Assembly: GCA_028023455.1 (NCBI GenBank)
Contig: JAQFVV010012394.1
Span: 29,469,010 to 29,533,009, forward strand
Length of the DNA stretch: 64,000 nt
Origin: Epiperipatus broadwayi
Lineage: Eukaryota > Onychophora > Udeonychophora > Euonychophora > Peripatidae
Reading direction: 5' to 3'
Position 1 is the first letter of the stretch, and each line of letters begins with the position of its first letter. The notes under the pieces were generated by a model. The model did no database searches and had not been told where the DNA came from. It saw only the letters and a list, made by a program, of their open reading frames with translations. Positions 1-11,849 of this stretch are shown in pieces. A program made the position numbers and the translations under genes.

Positions 1-545
1 TCATTATATGTACCCTTTCTGTTTTCAAACATTTACATTCAATTAACAAATGCCTAATATTTTCAATTTCTTCCTTACATAATTTACAAAATAAATCACC
101 CATATTTTTCCATTTACATGTATATTCTTTTGTAGCTAAAGATCCCATTCGAGCCATAAACTACTTTCCTTACTATTATCATATATTAACCCACACCTAA
201 TATTCTGTTTATTTCTATATATATTTAAACTCTTTTTACTCTCCATACTATTTCTCCATCTTTCTAACTCCCTAGTCTTTATTAATAAATTTATTCTTTT
301 ATCCCATTCCTTACTACTATAACACTCAATAATCCTCTTAACACAATCATCTCATCTTTTGTACAAATATACTGATATAAATTCTTTATCCAAATCTTTT
401 GTATACCACATTACCTTTCTCACCCATCTTGTTACCTGCCCTTTACTCATAACCCAATTAAATACTATTTTAGCTATTCTTTTATTATCCATAAACTGCA
501 ATCTACCAAACATTTTCATTTTACTTTTTGCATCTCTCATATGAA
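1..545 (-). mobile_element. LINE family A, 3' end (decayed)
   Basis: Read on the minus strand, 540-352 is open for 62 residues (ending near DKEFISVYLYKR). The same protein segment, in the same order, occurs in the decayed LINE at 12.8-12.96 kb, so the two are copies of one family. Nearer base 1 the minus strand encodes a CKLCKEEIENIRHLLIEC stretch, a Cys-Cys-His-Cys pattern like the zinc-binding domain that follows reverse transcriptase in several LINE clades. Several frame breaks between 1 and 350 make it a pseudogene. The copy continues past the window start. Homology to the 12-kb copy is seen directly; the zinc-knuckle assignment is from family knowledge. Confidence 0.7.
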
Positions 546-1644
546 AACTTGACTAGTTTTTACCATCAAATGAAGGCAAAACTAATAAAATAATGCTATA
601 AGTAGCCCACAAGGGGGCAAAAAATCTGAAAGCAACATCATTTCTACCAAATACTCTATAATGTCATGCATCTGAAAATAATTTAATTGATTTTAAACAT
701 ATTAATAAATTAATAATACGCTGATGCGTTGCAGTGAAACTTTTTTTATGTAATAATTTGTAGGCTTTTTATATATATTCTAACTTGCAGACTTAGTGCT
801 TTCAGAGCCCTTGTTGCTCCATATTCATAGTCTTTTCAGATTCTTGGTTATATGCAAATGTATGCAAATTGCCTCCTATACCATCTATTTTTTAGAAATG
901 GCAATTGTAAAATTTGATATATGAGTTTTAAAATTAGAATTTTGTCATACAGTTCAGTGTATTGATACACAATACTGTGAAGGAAATGACATATAATAAT
1001 CCTTTTTGAATTAGTTACTGCTCTATTATGAAAATGAAATGGTTTTAACATTTTATTTTAATCTAATAATTATTTATGAAAATATATGTTTGGGAGGAGG
1101 GTTTTTTTCTTAACAAAATAAATATTATGTAATGTTTGCAATGTATCAAATTATTAAAATTGTATATAAAAATGAATATTGTAAATGAAAATTAATTAAT
1201 TAATTTCTTGATTTAGAGTAAAGAAAAACTAATTAAAATTGTTAATTTTAGCATAAATAAATAACTAATTAAAATTAATTGGTTCCAAAACTAATTAAAT
1301 AATAATTTGACTTTCCAAAAAATTTAATTAAAATATTAATTCCTCAAATATTAAATATGGAAATTACTGATTTAATACTATTAAGTAATTATTAAAGATG
1401 ATTATCTTCTCCAGAGAAAGAATAAGAAAGCACATATAAAACAAACTGAAGTATCAAAAAGATCTTTAGTTATCTTTTCTCATGAGAAATAAACAGTCTA
1501 TTTGATATTCAGAATTTAAGCAAAAAAAAAGTAAATAGTGGAATTATTTGCATCCTGAAGTATCAAAGCAGGCATAGGGAACTTTATAATGACTACCCCC
1601 ATCATAATTATTATTTAGAAAACCTTTGGATAAATCTTAATATT
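546..1644. other. AT-rich stretch, no recognisable feature
   Basis: Very AT-rich with many short TTAATT/AATTAA tracts at 1190-1390. I see no coding or structured element. Confidence 0.4.
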
Positions 1645-1756
1645 CATAATTGTAAATACGAGAGGTCATCGCAGTAACCTTGCAAGCAAGTAGTTAGTTG
1701 CAGACAGTTGTGGGTTCGCATCCTGGCCAATGCTATAACATATGAAAAAAAAGTTT
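1645..1756 (+). mobile_element. tRNA-derived SINE, family S1
   Basis: A degenerate box A region (CGAGAGGTCATCGCAGTAA at about 1659) is followed by box B GGTTCGCATCC at 1713-1723, then CCAATGCTATAACATATG and an A-run. Copies at 14.28, 41.1 and 60.5 kb share the tail (C)CGATGCTATGACAYATG plus A-run, so this is a family rather than a tRNA gene. Internal Pol III promoter boxes and an A-tail are hallmarks of SINEs. Confidence 0.7.
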
Positions 1757-2560
1757 ATTTAGCTACTTTTGTAAAGTTCAAAAAAGCTATCTAATTTTTA
1801 TGTATTTTTTATATAATTGTATATAGTTATTGGTACATATAACTATTGAATAAAATAATATATTATTAAATGTCCACCAATTGAAATTTTTTTTGATCTT
1901 AATTATTCAAATTCATTTGTTATCCTGTTCTGCATTCTATAATGTAGATCACAATTTTAATTTGTTTTAATCTCACAGATATATCAACAGAATTTTTTTT
2001 TAATTTAATGACAATTTTTATAAGTTATAATTTGGAGGAACAAATATACATTAGTATATGTTCAATTTTACATATGCATATATGTATAAATTCAAACCAA
2101 TATATTTCTATCTATATATGATCAACTGTTTCCACAAACTGCTGCAAAATATTTTCATCATATATATATATAATATCAAAACTTCATGTTAAACTAGTTA
2201 ATAAAAATAAACAAATTATACAGAATCCAGAGTTAAAATTAACCAAAGTTTAAAAAGCAAAATGTTATAAACAATTAATTTCACCAATAATACTGATTTT
2301 TCTATTGCAAAAAAACAACACAAATAAATACTGAATATATTTCCAATAATTCTCAATTACATTCCAATTACCTCTAGCATCAAAATAAGTCTTAAATAAA
2401 TTAATGGTTTCAGTATAATACATTTTAAAGAATAGATGTGAATTCGTTTTATCTCATTCTTTTTTTTTTAAAGAAAAACAGTCTTAGCCTGAAAAAGCTA
2501 TTAATACTTGTAATCACTATAAAAGTACTTATCAGTTTTTTCTAAAGTGTAAGAATGTTT
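1757..2560. other. AT-rich stretch, no recognisable feature
   Basis: Low-complexity AT sequence with short AT dinucleotide runs (about 2161-2172). Nothing else seen. Confidence 0.4.
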
Positions 2561-2561
2561 A

Positions 2562-2563
2562 TT

Positions 2564-2594
<31 letters not shown>

Positions 2595-2595
2595 T
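2562..2595. repeat. (CT)n(AT)n microsatellite
   Basis: A run of TC/CT dinucleotides passes directly into TA dinucleotides. Confidence 0.85.
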
Positions 2596-2977
2596 GTAAC
2601 GGGCACATACATACGTTACATTGTTTTTTATTATTAAACATGAAAAAAAATAAAAGTTCGCAAATAAAACTTTTTTTTTAAGAATTGAAAATTAAAATTT
2701 TATACTAAACTCGTATATATATAAAATCGCACAGATAAAAAAAATTATTAAAATAAAACTTTATTAAAAATAGAAAAACTAAATCTTACAACAAAAAGAT
2801 TTAGAGATAAAAATATAAGTTTGGACAACATATTAATTAATCAGAAAATGGAAATGATTGTTTTAATTAGTTAAATATAAACTAGCCCTTGGGCATTTAA
2901 AATGTATAAGCAATGGTGAGATAGGAGAGAAAAAAACAATGGAATCGGACCTCAGCGAAAAGACCATCACATCATCG

Positions 2978-3017
2978 TGACGTAATGTCCACTGGATCTG
3001 AAAGGCTACTATAAAAA
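2978..3017 (+). promoter_or_regulatory. CRE-like site and TATA box
   Basis: TGACGTAA at 2978-2985 matches a CREB/ATF site, and CTATAAAAA at 3009-3017 matches a TATA box about 25 bp further on. The spacing would suit a Pol II core promoter on the plus strand, but no downstream frame supports a gene. In this base composition a TATA match alone is weak. Confidence 0.25.
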
Positions 3018-3798
3018 GTGAGGAATAAAAGTTAGACACAGAGAGATGTGACTATATGTGTTAGTGCAGAGTTGAAGGAGAAGGTATTGAAAAGATGCAC
3101 TCTTCAATCCCTTCAGTTTTGTTAAAAAAAAGGAAATGACATCATTTTTTCTACATTGAGGACCAGCTAAAGCAAAAGACCTCCGGATAAATAAATAAAA
3201 TGACTAACAGAATACCAATCTCTTTTGGACGATGTGGGAATTCACGTTCAAATGGCAAGCAATGGATAAAAAGGAACATTTTAAAATCATAAGAATTTTT
3301 TGAACTTTAAGATTTAAATATATTTCTAAAACTCTGGTGTATACTAAACAATAAGAATTTTAATTCTAAAACTTGTTCCATCTTTAAAATAATTGAAATA
3401 GAATCCTATCTGACCAACTTTATTTATTAATAAGTAATTTTAATTTGATGTATTTCTTTTGTAAAATCATTTCCATTTATTTTTTTTGGTTCTTTTAAGT
3501 TTTATTTATGATTTTTGTTTTTCGCTAATTTAATATTATATAAATGTTAAACTTAAGTCAGGCGTGAATGGCTATATAGATTTGTAAAGTTATATTAGGG
3601 GAGGGTAATCTTAGATTATTTGTTTCGTAGTTAAATTAGGTCAATGGATTGGATATATTCGTGTAATTAGTAGATGTAGTACAAGATCTGCTATGGGCAG
3701 AATCGCTTTATATGCCACACACTTCCTTTTTGGCCTATGGAATGCGATTCGTAAGTCGGCAAAATGACCACAGTCCTTTCCTATGAAGTTTTTTTTCT

Positions 3799-3849
3799 AT
3801 TGCTCTTCTTGTCAGATAGATGTAGTATTCCTATCTGACAAGAGGCAAT
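3799..3849. repeat. Hairpin, about 20-bp arms
   Basis: CTTGTCAGATAG (to 3819) is the inverse of CTATCTGACAAG (from 3831). Pairing extends outward through ATTGC/GCAAT with one small bulge; the loop is about 11 nt. Confidence 0.75.
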
Positions 3850-4530
3850 TTCTTCTCTTAACCTTTTGTGCTGCTGTATTTCGTATTACATTGAATGCAT
3901 CGATATATCAGATGAATTGACATTGGTTTGACTGCGAACTTTTGGCCTAAGGTTAAATAAGGATAGAATATTTTCTTTCAAATGCAAATCTATGTAGTCT
4001 ATTCATACTTGACACTCTAAATAAAAATGCATTAAATTTAAGTTGGGTATGGATGTTGCATGGATTCGTTATCGGTTAATTATGTTTTTGGTTTTCATAT
4101 TTGATCAAAATATATAGACATTTGGTAAATAATGATACCTTATGGTGAGTATCTAAAATGTATTTATTCGGATGTCTTTTAAGTTATTGGTGTCAATGTG
4201 GTATCTTATGATGAATACCATTGGATTTTTTGTATTCCCTATGCAATTGACGGTATCAATGACTTTGTATTTTGATCGTTTATGTTTATTTTGAAATGTT
4301 TTTTAACCGTGTAATCTATGTAACTGATCTATACTCAACATTTTAAAACAAACTTTTATAAACCCATCTGTGCGAACTTATAAAAATTAAAATGTAAATT
4401 TATAAAAATTAAAATGTAAATTAAAATCAAAGTAAAAAAATGTAAGTTACATTTTAAAATGTAAACTGATACTAAAACAATTTTAAATATTATAAACGTG
4501 TGTAAATAAATGTTTGTGTGTATAGTTACT

Positions 4531-6330
4531 GGCAGTGGCTTATTTTATTCTTTTTTTATATATTCTTAGATAAGAATTTATTATAAAATGTAAATCTCTG
4601 CTATTCCACTGAGCTAGTGACAATGGGCTAACAACCGGAATCAAAATATATTAAATTAAAAAAAAATTTTTTTTTGACTTACGTATCTGCCTACTTTATA
4701 AATTTTTTAGGTTCAAATGCCTAGTGACACTCTGTAGTGTAGATTACATTAAGCTCTATTCTCTGGATCATTACAATATATATATTGAACTGGTTCTGTT
4801 TAAATTTTAAATTTAAAATGTTTATTGCAAGTTTAAAAAAATCTTGACACTAACTTTTGTCACCTACTTTTGACTGCAGGAATAGACTGGCTCTTCAAGC
4901 AGAGGGGAGAATACCATCAATAGCATAGCCATCAATGATATCTACAATCATATTGAACTATGCAAAGTATAACAATCACATTTCCAGACTGTGGCCCACC
5001 TGGACTGTTGGATTTAAACCCCTGCCATCCAAAGCATTTTATTTGTTTTGAGGATCAACTCCAGGCATAAGCCAACTCTAGGTTATATAGCCAGCATGCT
5101 TCACATGACAGGCATACAATTGAGCATGTGAAATATCTCATGGCCATCTAAGGGTCCAAAACATAAAATTAATTATACATTTAAATTACTGGTGATGCAG
5201 TGACAAGATAGACCAAATAATACTTAAGCAAGCTTATCTAATATAATATAAAATAACACAATATATTTTATATAAAAAATATGATTACTTTCAGACTAAA
5301 ATTATGATAGTCCTTCATTAATTAAAGTTCATGTACAATAAATATAAAGTGTCTATAGACGGTTATTTATAAGTATCTTTACCTAGTTTTTTATGATTGT
5401 CAGTTTTCAACCAGTTGGCTTTGGTGGTCTTCATTGATGGTTTCAGGGTTTGTATTCCAATTTTATCTAGACAATGAGAGAGAGATAGAGATTGTGACAT
5501 TTATTTCACTATTTTGGTCTTAATTTCCAGTGAGAGTTCAGGTGAGTATAGTTGATTTTGCTAAGAACAAGGGCATAAAGTTGTCAAACACTTCTAAAGA
5601 TGGTCACCTCATGTTTCTAAATATGTGACATTTGTATTGATATTGACTGCAGCAGTAATTGATTGGCTTACTACTGTGATTACAGTTTCCAAATATCTGG
5701 ATATCTTACTGTCTAAGTTCTGCATTCTGTCCAAACTGAATAATAATAATCTCCACTGATTTACAGATTAAAAGCCAGACTGAATAACAATAACACTAAT
5801 TGCATTTCCTACTGAGAACAATAACCAAGATCTAACTTTTATACTTTTCTTTCCCATTGTTTATCTTATATTTTTAATTTTGATCTTAACTGAAGTCTGT
5901 TTTTCATTATTTTTACATTTGTTTTAAACTAATCTTTTGCATAGATTAATCTACTATCTCATTAATGGTTTACATAGTTTTTTAATTAATTGAATTGTTA
6001 GTTTTATTTTTTTTATCAGCCAGTAATCTTTTAAAACTAATTACATTTGTGAAAGTTTTCTTTTACAAACAAATTTTGTTTCAGATTTTTTATATTTACT
6101 TTTTTTTTTAAAAAAGAATGGGTTTTAAAATCTTTTTCTAATTTAGATTTTTCCTCCACCTGCTTTTCAATAAAGGCTTTATTCTCTTTTGAAATAAATA
6201 TACACAATCTTTTTTTTTTATTTCAAAACTAAATTTTAAAACCATTTTTTAATTAATTATTACATTTGGACTATTCTCATTTATTTGATTTTATTTCTTT
6301 TTTAATGAATCTGATCATTTATTTTTAAAT
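4531..6330. other. No recognisable gene; AT-rich
   Basis: A tRNA box-A-like string (TAGCTCAGTGGAAT on the minus strand) lies at about 4604-4617 without a clear box B. Otherwise only T-runs and AT-rich sequence are visible. Confidence 0.35.
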
Positions 6331-6347
6331 GAAAAATATGTAATGTA

Positions 6348-6374
6348 ATATATATATATATATATATATTACAT

Positions 6375-6440
<66 letters not shown>
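6348..6440. repeat. (AT)n(TG)n microsatellite with palindromic flank
   Basis: TAATGTA(AT)n is mirrored by (AT)nTACATTA, then a second AT tract passes into about 17 TG units. The first part is a perfect palindrome and could extrude as a cruciform. Confidence 0.9.
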
Positions 6441-6441
<1 letters not shown>

Positions 6442-6540
6442 CTGGCAACATATTTTTCATTAGCACTACAATATAGTTAAAGGGACTTGAACTCAGATAT
6501 TCAAGCTCTCTACAGCTACCCACTCTACCTTATACAATAT
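6441..6540 (-). mobile_element. tRNA-like SINE, family S2
   Basis: On the minus strand, GGTAGAGTGGGTAGC (box-A-like) precedes GAGTTCAAGTCCC (box-B-like, compare GGTTCRANNCC) at normal tRNA spacing. It abuts the TG microsatellite, which may be its tail. No second full copy was seen. Confidence 0.5.
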
Positions 6541-7299
6541 ATATATATGAAAAAGATTAATGATCACAAATATACATATAAACATATTTCATGCTCAACC
6601 AGCACTTATTAGTTGGTCTAGATCCGTGATCAGCAACCTTTGAGATATTGCAGACCACTAACATAATTTTTAAAGGTACAAATTAATACAATCATTGAGT
6701 AGAACATATATATATATATATGTGTTAATAATTTTAAGTGCCATAGTCAAATTTGATGCCTTGTCAATTGTATAGAATTTGGTATTCTTATTTTGTTACT
6801 TTTTCTATGCTGCTGACTGAGTGGGGGTTAATTAAACACCTTTGAGGTGGATAACAAATCAATTAACAAGATAATGTTCTTGTTCTATTTTATATATAAT
6901 AATATACCTTAAACAAAATTTATTTTTTATTTAAATTTTTTTTAAAAGAAGCTTAGTGAATTTAAATAATATCTAAATTTCTTTGCAGACCATTAAAATT
7001 ATGTCATGGACCACCAATAATCTGAAGACCATTTGTTGCTGACCATTGGTCTAGAAGATCATTTTATACAGACATATATGATCAGTACTCAGTTTATATT
7101 AAAAATAGATAATGTTCAAAATCTAATTCACAAGCTTCAATTTTCTCCACTCTCCAACTATTGAGCTACCCATATCATTAATTTGAGGATGGAAATGCTC
7201 AAAGGCCCTTGTTGATGTCAATATTATCATCATACCTATGTTGACCTTATATCAACCTAATAATAAACATGTAGTTAAATATATACATAATAATATTAT
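6541..7299. other. No recognisable gene
   Basis: AT-rich with short AT runs (6705-6722). A box-A-like string (minus, GGTAGCTCAATAGTTGG near 7155) is present but no convincing box B. Confidence 0.35.
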
Positions 7300-8270
7300 A
7301 ATTTGATGTCTGTATTTTTCAAATCAATGTTTGTAATCTTATAATTGAATATTTATAAATACAGTAATTAGATATATGTAAAGTATAACTTTAATAATTT
7401 TATTCACTTAGAAGCACTTTCAACTATTCTCAGAGTCTTTGTCAACTAATACTTTGAAAGGCTAACCTTCCACAATTCTCTGATCTGCCTGTCCATTAAT
7501 TAATTTTTGTTTGTATTTGTATATTAGCATTCCTGCCTTTATTTTCCTTTTGTTGTTATTTTTTTCCAATTTGCAATATTTTTACATTATTATAATTGAA
7601 GTTAAAACCATAAATACATGACTTATTATAGTCATAAAAATGGATGCTGAAACATTATTATTTACTTTACAATTTTGTTTTATTTTCTAAACACTTTTAT
7701 GTATGGGCAAATCTTAAGTATTTGGAAATGAGAATGTGGAGATGTTAATCGATCACTTTAAATTACTTTTTACTATGCCTGAATGAATGATGCTTGCAGA
7801 AGTTCTAGAATTTACATTACATTATTCATTCAGGCATAGTAAAAAGTAATTTAAAGTGATCAATTAACATCTTCATGCTCTCATTTCCAAATACTTAAGA
7901 TTTTCCCATACATAAACATTTGGGTCGAAAGGATAAGTGGATTCATCATATTTTTTCATAAAGACTTTATCTTGTGTTTGGAAAGTGAGAGTATTCATTT
8001 ATATATTTAAATCTACAAAGTGTATGTGCATTAGCTTCTTGACTTATTAATATTACAGTTTATAAAAACATCATGCTATATAAAATAAATGTCTTAAACC
8101 CTTTTTAATAACAGAAAGTGCTCTTTAGTTCTTTTTTTCAATGCACATCTCAATTCCCCTATATATCCATTACCACACATACATATTCATTTATAAATGA
8201 TGCAATTTTTATTTATAAATGAGGTTTTATCTGTAGAGTTATTTATTAATTTGTTTAATGTAGGAGGTGC
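7300..8270 (-). mobile_element. Penelope-like element fragment 1 (interrupted)
   Basis: The minus strand matches the plus-strand Penelope fragment at 10.54-11.03 kb in order and over most of its length, including the TTCATTTATAAATAAAAA and GGGGAATTGAGATG regions. The homology stops at about 8098 and resumes at about 7688. The intervening 410 bp is an insertion that begins with a perfect-looking foldback. The insertion lies within what corresponds to GAATTC in the other copy. The frame is broken in many places. It covers only the C-terminal, endonuclease-side part of the element. Confidence 0.65.
7689..7921. mobile_element. Foldback element, about 103-bp arms
   Basis: Left arm 7689-7792 and right arm 7820-7921 are inverted copies with a few mismatches, for example GATCACTTTAAATTACTTTT against AAAAGTAATTTAAAGTGATC, separated by a loop of 27 nt. 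It sits at the left edge of the insertion in Penelope fragment 1. No coding capacity; probably a MITE or a rearrangement palindrome. Confidence 0.8.
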
Positions 8271-9426
8271 ATAAAATGCAAGATCACATATTCCAGTGCT
8301 ATTCTATTAGATCATGTCAGCTGCTTGATGCCACTATTTATATGCAAAAGCACATAAATATGCCATTTACATAGCTGCCATCTATCTAGGCTTATATATC
8401 AATGCAAAATCCCAGAAAGAGGCTGTTTAAATGCAGCAGCCGGCACATGGCATTATTTCTGTGCTATAAAACACAGAAAATATCCTGTTTATCAGCAGAA
8501 GGCCTACTTTAGTATTACTCACTTTATCCCAACACTCACAATTCAAAGATCAGTACAGTATCATGTAAGGGTATGTGGATTTCAGCCTGCCACAACTCTC
8601 CAAATATGCATGTCAAAGGGATTAGCTTATAAGTCATCTGACCTACCATTACCTCCTAATAATTGTCAACCTATCATCATACTTCCCTACTCAATATGGA
8701 ACCTTCAAAAAATTTAGAAAGGGTTTGTCCAAGCAAGCTTTTGACCAGCTCATACAAAAAGTCATGTTTGTGCAAGAACATATCCATGACAATTAAAATG
8801 GCTGACAGGTCAAAATTGGGGCAACTGCCATCCATACATGCCTGCATACACGGTGAATTAATTAATTCTACATTAATAAAATCTTTGCAATAAGGTAGGT
8901 CAATTGATAAAGTTTTAATTCTTGTGGATGTGAAAAAACATCCCCTCTGCCCTACATTTCAGGACTAAGATAAACTTTTTGGCCACTTGTAGGTAAAGTT
9001 TTGTAAATTTTTGGTAGCATAAAATTGTTCTTGACTAAATTACAGGAATTGATTAAGAAAATCAATGATTTAGTTAAGCCATTGGAATAAAATATATGAC
9101 TATGAAAATTCTCATAGTTCTATTCAGAGACCAAAAGAAATTGTCCAAAGAATACATTTATTAATCTTTAAAATAAAATAAAAATCGATCGAGTTGGAAA
9201 TTAGTAATCATTCTTAATAGGTGTGCCATTAATTTCCATACACATATTCTTTCAAGATAGCTATTGTTATAAATCAATCAATAAATAAATAATTATTTTT
9301 CATTTTTAAAAATGACCCAGAAAAGTAAAAGACAGGTCAGTAATTAGAGCATTATCAGCAATTTTTTCCCACCATGATATAGTTAGTTATCTCTCAAGCA
9401 ATGCTAGTAGACTTTGTAAGGTTTGC
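8271..9426. other. Mixed-composition stretch without a supported gene
   Basis: 8.3-8.95 kb is less AT-rich than its surroundings. A 76-codon frame at 8663-8893 is short, has no recognisable domain and no codon signal, so I do not call it. Confidence 0.3.
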
Positions 9427-9438
9427 AGGGGGGGGGGT
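9427..9438. repeat. Poly-G run
   Basis: A homopolymer of about ten G on the plus strand, exceptional in this AT-rich window. Confidence 0.8.
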
Positions 9439-9544
9439 TGTTTTGGAATTCTACTATAATAGAGTATTTGCAAAAACATATGTTTATGTAAAATTGTTCC
9501 AGTAAATGTTATTAAGGAAATAAATGAATTACATTAACCTGTAT

Positions 9545-9965
9545 GATTATTATTATTTCACAAATAATGGGGTGGATCTGGTTAACATTATATTTATGTG
9601 TTTTTGCATAGCAACAATGCTATCTAGTGGCTTACACAATCTAAATAGAACAATACCAATTTTCCTTATAAAATTTACTTGATCATTCAAAATATATGGT
9701 ATTGATATCAACATTTTTTTTATTAGCAGGAGAATCAATATTATTATTATTATGATCCTTATATTTTTTATTGAAATTTTAATAACATTATATATTTGAT
9801 TATAATTGTAGCTAATATTTCACAATTCATTCAAATACATTTCAATATTTTTAGTTTTATCTGATAAATATTTACAAAGTCTATTATTTCTAAATAAGAA
9901 GGACTTTAAACCTGTCATTTTATGTGATATTGACACTCTTGCTTTATGTAGAATATAACCTCTTT
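9545..9965 (-). mobile_element. Penelope-like element fragment 2
   Basis: The minus strand encodes SIPYILNDQVNFIRKI (about 9700-9650) and, upstream, SHKMTGLKSFLFRNNRLCKY. The plus-strand copy at 10.2-10.5 kb has the close equivalents SIPYISNNQVNFIRKI and PHKMESLKFLFRNDSVCKY. It is therefore a second, inverted copy of the same reverse transcriptase/connector region. Frame breaks are present. It lies head-to-head with fragment 3. Confidence 0.65.
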
Positions 9966-9984
9966 TTACTATTTAAGAAGGATT

Positions 9985-11040
9985 TTTATAAGGAATTTTA
10001 TCAAAAAAAAAATTACTGTATATTATCAATATGTTAATGATGTTTTTGTATGTAGCAGGCCAAATACAATTAAAGAGTTGTTTAAAGAATTAAATAATTT
10101 ACATGGATAAAAACAGATGAAAATTCAATGTGCATTTAGTTTTTTGATCTTAAAATAACTAGAAATCAATTTAAGCTGGATTACTGTATGACCATTAAAC
10201 CAATAGTAAAAAAAGATTATATTCCATCTAAATCAAGAGTGCCAATGCCACATAAAATGGAAAGTTTAAAGTTCTTATTTAGAAATGATAGTGTTTGTAA
10301 ATATTCATTGGATAAAGCTAAAAATATTGAAATGTATTCAATAAATTGTTAAATGTTGGCTCCAATTATAATCATATATATATATATTATTATTAAAAAT
10401 TTTAATACAAAATATAAGAATAAAAATATTAATAATAATATTGATTCTGCTAATAAAAAATATGGCTATCAATACCATATATTTCGAATAATCAAGTAAA
10501 TTTTATAAGGAAAATCTATAAAGGTATTTGTGACATTGCATTTTACACACCTCCTACATTAAACAAATTAATAAATAACTCTAAAGATAAAACCTCATTT
10601 ATAAATAAAAACTGCATCATTTATAAATGGATATGTAGGTGTGGTAGCAGATATATGGGGAATTGAGATGCATGTTGGAAAAAAAAACTAAAGTGCACTT
10701 GCTGTTATTAAAAAGAATTCAGAAAATGAAACAAAATTGCAAAGTAAATAATAATGTTTCAGCATCCATTTTTTATAGCCATAATAAGTCATGTATTTAT
10801 GGTTTTAACTTCAATTATAATAATATAAAAATATTGCATATTGAAAAAAATAACAAAATGAAAATAAAGGAAGCTATGATAGTATACAAATACAAACAAG
10901 ACTAAATTAACAGATGGGCAGCAAACATGTGGAATTGTGGAAAGATTAGCTTTTCAAAGTGTTAGTTGACAAAGACTACGAGAATAGTCAAAAGTGCTCC
11001 TAAGTGAATAAAATTTTTAAAGTTATACTTTACATATATC
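9985..11040 (+). mobile_element. Penelope-like element fragment 3 (RT end and GIY-YIG-like domain)
   Basis: Pieced frames read YYQYVNDVFVCSRPNTIKEL at the start. YVND replaces the usual YxDD of reverse transcriptase, so the active site looks dead. The connector (RVPMPHKMESLKFLFRND) and a CGSRYMG stretch near 10635 follow; the latter resembles the start of the GIY-YIG-type endonuclease of Penelope elements. NIKILHIEKNNK with KIKEAMIVYKYKQD at 10.82-10.9 kb resembles its C-terminal end. Stops and frameshifts occur throughout. Family assignment is by motif order; no search was possible. Confidence 0.6.
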
Positions 11041-11845
11041 TAATTATTGTATTATAAATATTCAATTATAAGAGTTCATATATATATATAATAACGAAAC
11101 TTAAATATATTCCAAACAACAGTAAACAATTTATAATACAATATAAATAAAAAATCATAAAGAAATATTTTTAATTATATTCATAATCATTTTCAACTCA
11201 ACTTAGCGGACATTTATTTTGTTTTAATATATATATATATATGTGTATTGTAATAGTGAACAGTGGGATTATGGGAATCACATCCTCCTCCTCATAAATA
11301 ATTATGAACAATGAAAGTTAACAAGATGTTTTTTGCATTTAGTACTGTTTTCACATTTATCATAGAAGAGGCCATGTTGATCAAAAAATAAACGTAAATG
11401 CATCAACTTACATAAAGAATAAATTCAATAAGATTTTAAATATAAATTAAATTTTCATATGCCATTAATTCGAAACCAAAATTCTTATAAAAAATTTAAT
11501 CTCATAAAAACAACAAAATAAATATTACTACTACTTTTTTAAAAATATTTTTTCACCAAGTTAACTTGTAGACATGTACTCTGAAATATTAGCTCTACGG
11601 GTGTGCTCTGAAGTAAATATGAACCTGTTTAAAGGTGAAGAAATAGAATGTTTTGACTCCTATGGTTATTATCACTTCCTAATTTTTAAGATATAGATAA
11701 TGAAAATAATTTGAAATAGAAAAACTTGGCGCATCATGTGTTAATTCAAAAAAATTTTTATATTAAAAAAATGGGATACAGACATTAATATTATTTATCC
11801 CTTGAAGATGTCAGGTCAGGAGACAATTTAAGTTCGATCAGCTAG
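11041..11845. other. AT-rich stretch, no recognisable feature
   Basis: Short AT microsatellites at about 11077-11090 and 11229-11242. No gene seen. Confidence 0.4.
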
Positions 11846-11849
11846 GCAT

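Larger units (their letters stand above)
2596..4530 (+). other. Unclassified segment, possible LTR-type element
   Basis: The segment opens with TGTAACGGGCAC, a start common to many LTRs, and GTTAC recurs at about 4525-4529. It contains a promoter-like CRE plus TATA arrangement near 2.98-3.02 kb and a 20-bp hairpin near 3.8 kb. No matching second LTR, primer-binding site or open frame was found, so this is only a suggestion. It could simply be unrelated AT-rich sequence. Confidence 0.2.

Noticed and set aside
2596-4530. Full LTR retrotransposon
   Set aside because: Only a TGTAACGG start and a promoter-like pair were seen; no second LTR, primer site or gag/pol frame.
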